DNA of 32,247 bases from a virus. The position numbers were made by a program, and so were the translations under genes. The DNA is taken from positions 1 to 32,247 of the IMG/VR virus record IMGVR_UViG_3300030060_005831; one strand, written 5' to 3'. Shown here in pieces: positions 29,691 to 32,247 of this stretch (position 1 is its first letter; each line of letters opens with the position of its first letter). The notes below the pieces were generated by a model. That model saw only the letters and a list, made by a program, of their open reading frames with translations, made no database searches and had not been told where the DNA came from.

Positions 29691-30728
29691 TTAGTCCTGA
29701 TTAGAAACAACAGTAGCCCTTACGATAGGGATATTCTTTGTGTCAAAAACTTTCGACCAAGAACCCACAGTTTCAAGAACTGATCTATTTGGATTCACAG
29801 TTGACACGGCATATTTCAATCCACCTATGTGATAGATGTAGTGAAGATCAACAGCCATTGCTTCCTCAAGAGCAAGAATGTCTCTATCAGTTTGTGTTCT
29901 GATTGGAGCTTGCTCCCCAGTAAATACGGCTCCAGCCCCAAATAAGAAACAGGCATATTCCGTAGATGCTCCAGAGCCTGTTGTAGGAATGTCATCTGAC
30001 ACAATTACTCTTAATCCCATAAAGGTATTAACAGCAGATGGCCCATCAAATGCTCTTGTTGTGCTACCACCAGTTGCGTCCCCATCAGGTGCGCCAGTGT
30101 TGTCATATATGCGATCAATAGCATTTCTCTCTACCAAGTCGTAGAAAGTTTTGCTGTGCATTGCAATAGTTGTTAGCTTGCTTCCAGCATCACCAAGAAT
30201 AGACTGTGCTTTCGCAACGTGTCTTGGACTTAGTACTGTTGGAGTATCGCCTGACTCAGAGTCTATGCAATGTGTAAATAATGCACTACTTGAACTGTTT
30301 GCGTTCAAAGAACCAAATGCACCAGTCAAGCAAGAATATAAATCCTTTTGCTTTTGGTTATTTACATAAATTGCCATCTTTTGTGCGATAGCAGCCATTG
30401 GGTCTAACCCACCACCAACTGCAAGACTAGCCAAATCTCTAGAACTGAAAGCTCTACCCCTGTGAAGAACAGGTGCAACTTGGGAATCTGCTGTAATTTT
30501 TGCTGGTGTTAATGAAGTACTGTCTGTTAATACTTCAAAATCACCTGTTAAGTTCGCAACATAGTTTGGAATCTTAACAAAGTCACCGCCTCTCTCTGCG
30601 GAAAGATTTAATTCTGGCAAAGGCTGTACTACGCCACTCTGTAAGAAGGAATCTGAAAGTGTAGATGCCTCTGAGAGATATGGCGTGAACACCTCTGGAA
30701 TAATCAAATCGCTTCTTAAAGTAGCCAT
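29691..30728 (-). CDS. Major capsid protein, 345 aa
   Basis: HK97-fold coat protein by length, position and pattern: LIIPEVFTPYLSEASTLSDS (N-terminal arm), GDFVKIPNYVANLTGDFEVL, the long spine-like helix region (KMAIYVNNQKQKDLYSCLTG), and the C-terminal TRAFDGPSAVNTFMGLRVIV, AEYACFLFGAGA parts. Flanked by scaffold and decoration genes. No Shine-Dalgarno visible. Confidence 0.85.
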   Translation of the reverse strand: MATLRSDLIIPEVFTPYLSEASTLSDSFLQSGVVQPLPELNLSAERGGDFVKIPNYVANLTGDFEVLTDSTSLTPAKITADSQVAPVLHRGRAFSSRDLASLAVGGGLDPMAAIAQKMAIYVNNQKQKDLYSCLTGAFGSLNANSSSSALFTHCIDSESGDTPTVLSPRHVAKAQSILGDAGSKLTTIAMHSKTFYDLVERNAIDRIYDNTGAPDGDATGGSTTRAFDGPSAVNTFMGLRVIVSDDIPTTGSGASTEYACFLFGAGAVFTGEQAPIRTQTDRDILALEEAMAVDLHYIYHIGGLKYAVSTVNPNRSVLETVGSWSKVFDTKNIPIVRATVVSNQD

Positions 30729-30796
30729 TTAAATTTTTAAGATATGTTCAAATCGAGGCACAACCCCTGACGTAGCACAACCACGTTAGTTCTATA

Positions 30797-31468
30797 CTAA
30801 CCGCTAACTGCGTTTTTGAGCATATTATATTTATTTATATCTGTTCTATATAACCTACTTTGCTCTGTAAGGTTGAAAGAATCCTTTGCAAAGGGGTTCT
30901 TTTCACCAGCAGCTACTGTTTCAGTCTGAACTTTAGTTGTCGTTGCTCCACCGCCTTGTGGTCTTGGGTTCTTTTGTACCCATGCTGGCATTTTTGTCAT
31001 TGCCCAGTCTTTAACTGGTGTTCTGTTATACCCATCAACAACAACAACTGTTCCATCTGCCTCTCTTGCAAGTTGATCCTTACTGATGCGAGATAGCACA
31101 TATTGAGGATCGTGTACAACATCAGCAAGGGCTGTTACTGCTGGGGCTTCAACTTCAAGCTGTCTCTGCCTAGCTTCTAACTCTTGGATTCTTTTGTTTT
31201 TTGCCTCTTCAGCATCACGATACTGCTGTGCTTGTTTAGCTATTGCCTCATCATATTTGCCTTTTGCCTCAAGCTCTTCCTGTTCTTTTTTTTGCTTGAA
31301 AGCAATCAGAGCATCTACATCAACATCTGGTGGCACAGCTTTTGCCGCCTCTTTTGCTTTTTTGTAGTCATCTAAAATTTCTCTGTTGCTTTTTCTGAGT
31401 GCTTCAACTTCTGCCATCAACGCTGTTGTATCTACAGGTGGATTTGGTTTGATTGGTTCGTCAGCCAT
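30797..31468 (-). CDS. Scaffolding protein, 223 aa
   Basis: Acidic, highly helical with coiled coil (EALRKSNREILDDYKKAKEA, then KQKKEQEELEAKGKYDEAIA and RIQELEARQRQLEVEA), and a basic C-terminal end that would touch the coat. It guides capsid assembly and then leaves. Just upstream of the capsid gene, the usual position. Confidence 0.8.
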   Translation of the reverse strand: MADEPIKPNPPVDTTALMAEVEALRKSNREILDDYKKAKEAAKAVPPDVDVDALIAFKQKKEQEELEAKGKYDEAIAKQAQQYRDAEEAKNKRIQELEARQRQLEVEAPAVTALADVVHDPQYVLSRISKDQLAREADGTVVVVDGYNRTPVKDWAMTKMPAWVQKNPRPQGGGATTTKVQTETVAAGEKNPFAKDSFNLTEQSRLYRTDINKYNMLKNAVSG

Positions 31469-31497
31469 AAATAAAAAATTTACAATTATTCACAATA

Positions 31498-31779
31498 TTA
31501 GCTCCACTTTGTCCTGTCTGCCCAAAAAGCTGCTGACATTTTACCTTTGGCAATATTTTTAGCGTGTCTAGCCTTAAAACTTTTACGTTTTGCCTTATCT
31601 GCCATGCTTTCACCCTTTCTTGGTGGCTTTGTATCTGCGCCCTGCGCTCCAAATCTAATCAATTTAATCTTATCTCCTTCTTTTGCAAGAACAACATGAG
31701 ACTTTGTTGGGTGTGATGGGGTTCTTTTTGGTTTGTTAAAACCAGACAATCCAAACCTTTTCAGTCTAGGGTCACTCAT
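31498..31779 (-). CDS. Small basic protein (DUF6321-like), 93 aa
   Basis: Strongly basic: LKRFGLSGFNKPKRTPSHPT, SHVVLAKEGDKIKLIRFGAQ, SFKARHAKNIAKGKMSAAFW. From memory this is the DUF6321 pattern, found in many phages near structural genes. DNA or RNA contact in the head is plausible. ATG overlaps the upstream stop. Confidence 0.65.
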   Translation of the reverse strand: MSDPRLKRFGLSGFNKPKRTPSHPTKSHVVLAKEGDKIKLIRFGAQGADTKPPRKGESMADKAKRKSFKARHAKNIAKGKMSAAFWADRTKWS

Positions 31780-31931
31780 TTGCCTTTCCTCTTCATTGCC
31801 ATATTGTGTGCTTCAGTAAATGAAACTCCTTCTCTCATCTTACGTTTCATATATTCCATGTGAGCCTTTGTGTGACCATGAGCCTTTTGGTGCTTTGCAA
31901 GTGTGTTCTTTTGTCTGGTAGTTAGCTTCAT
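31776..31931 (-). CDS. Small basic protein, 51 aa
   Basis: Coupled by ATGA on both sides. The product, starting MKLTTRQKNTLAKHQKAHGH, with MKRKMREGVSFTEAHNMAMK at the end, matches a small conserved phage ORF recalled next to DUF6321-type genes. His/Lys-rich and helical. Function unknown. Confidence 0.6.
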   Translation of the reverse strand: MKLTTRQKNTLAKHQKAHGHTKAHMEYMKRKMREGVSFTEAHNMAMKRKGK

Positions 31932-32185
31932 CTTTTCTTGTTGTACCTCGAATAGATTGCTGCGTCTGCTGTTCTTGCTTTGTCACCTCTCATATAACTG
32001 TTTACCCTGCCCATAGCCCACGCTGCCATAGGAACATTTCTTGAACCACTAGACAAATAAGCTCCCTGCCCTTTTCTATAAACAGCCGCAAGCTCTCCAT
32101 AAAAAAACTTTGTGCCATCAGCTTTTTTCTTAAGACTGTTCTTAACGCTTTCGCTTAGTGGTTTTCTTCTTTTTGCCTGTGACAT
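31928..32185 (-). CDS. Small basic protein (DUF5824-like), 85 aa
   Basis: KFFYGELAAVYRKGQGAYLS, then SSGSRNVPMAAWAMGRVNSY and ARTADAAIY match the phage DUF5824 pattern (Y.KG.GA..S..R....W...RV.SF...A..AD.D). N-terminus very basic. Overlaps the upstream gene by 44 bases and the next by 4. Role unknown. Confidence 0.6.
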   Translation of the reverse strand: MSQAKRRKPLSESVKNSLKKKADGTKFFYGELAAVYRKGQGAYLSSGSRNVPMAAWAMGRVNSYMRGDKARTADAAIYSRYNKKR

Positions 32186-32247
32186 TTTGTTTGGTGCGTG
32201 ATTTAGATACAGCTTTTATATCAATATACTCTCCTTTTCTATAAGCT
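32142..32247 (-). CDS. C-terminal end of a cut-off upstream gene
   Basis: Frame open from the right edge to TAA at 32144-32142, 34 codons: AYRKGEYIDIKAVSKSRTKQ, then a Lys/Arg/Thr tail (KKKKTTKRKR). It overlaps the 85-aa gene by 44 bases. By position it could be the end of a portal, protease or another small basic protein; the piece is too short to tell. Confidence 0.4.
   Translation of the reverse strand, partial: AYRKGEYIDIKAVSKSRTKQNVTGKKKKTTKRKR

Noticed and set aside
30785-30801. GTTAG/CTAAC hairpin between scaffold and capsid genes
   Set aside because: Only 5 bp and AT-rich; could be an attenuator but not distinguishable from chance.

Overview
The window is a large part of one AT-rich, tightly packed genome of a lambda-type siphovirus (long non-contractile tail, HK97-type head). 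Genes commonly overlap by 1-17 bases (ATGA, TAATG), there is no host-type housekeeping gene, and the recognisable families are phage families. Several accessory proteins (the three secreted proteins at 12.2-13.7 kb, the proline-rich membrane protein at 13.8-14.4 kb, a fibre with a cupredoxin-like domain, and the small basic proteins at 31.5-32.2 kb) resemble, from memory, proteins of marine phages and especially cyanophages. A marine bacterium, perhaps a picocyanobacterium, is therefore the likely host; this is inference. I see no integrase, CI-type repressor or tRNA gene.

Layout. (1) 1-4139, minus strand: a replication-initiator-like winged-helix protein, small proteins, a Cys-rich protein, a protein with a sigma-70 region-4-like helix-turn-helix, a winged-helix protein, then terminase small subunit and terminase large subunit, which runs off the left edge. 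(2) 4145-4763, plus strand: RusA-type Holliday junction resolvase and an NrdR-like zinc ribbon; a 118-base four-arm inverted-repeat structure follows. (3) 4874-7661, minus strand: a C5-cytosine DNA methyltransferase with a 352-codon ORF nested inside it in another frame, plus small proteins. (4) 7662-7871: divergent promoters around a dyad. (5) 7872-11269, plus strand: early operon ending in a recombination set (RecE-like nuclease, Sak3-like annealing protein, AlpA-like HTH, and a protein with an SSB-like acidic C-terminus). (6) 11474-14725: mixed strands, with candidate holin and membrane proteins and three exported proteins. (7) 14715-32247, minus strand: the late morphogenesis operon. Read in transcription order (right to left) it has small basic proteins, scaffold, major capsid, decoration, head-tail connectors, tail terminator, tail tube, G/GT tail chaperones with a -1 frameshift site, tape measure, M, L, K, I, J, fibres and a tail-fibre-associated protein.

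The terminase operon leaves the left edge and the late operon enters at the right edge, both on the minus strand. Portal and protease genes are not seen. The simplest reading is that both edges belong to one circular or circularly permuted late operon, with the rest of terL, portal and protease outside the window.

The most interesting items are the nested ORF inside the methyltransferase, the multi-branched structure between convergent genes at 4.8 kb, the cupredoxin-like domain in the fibre, and the three-HTH protein of the terminase operon.
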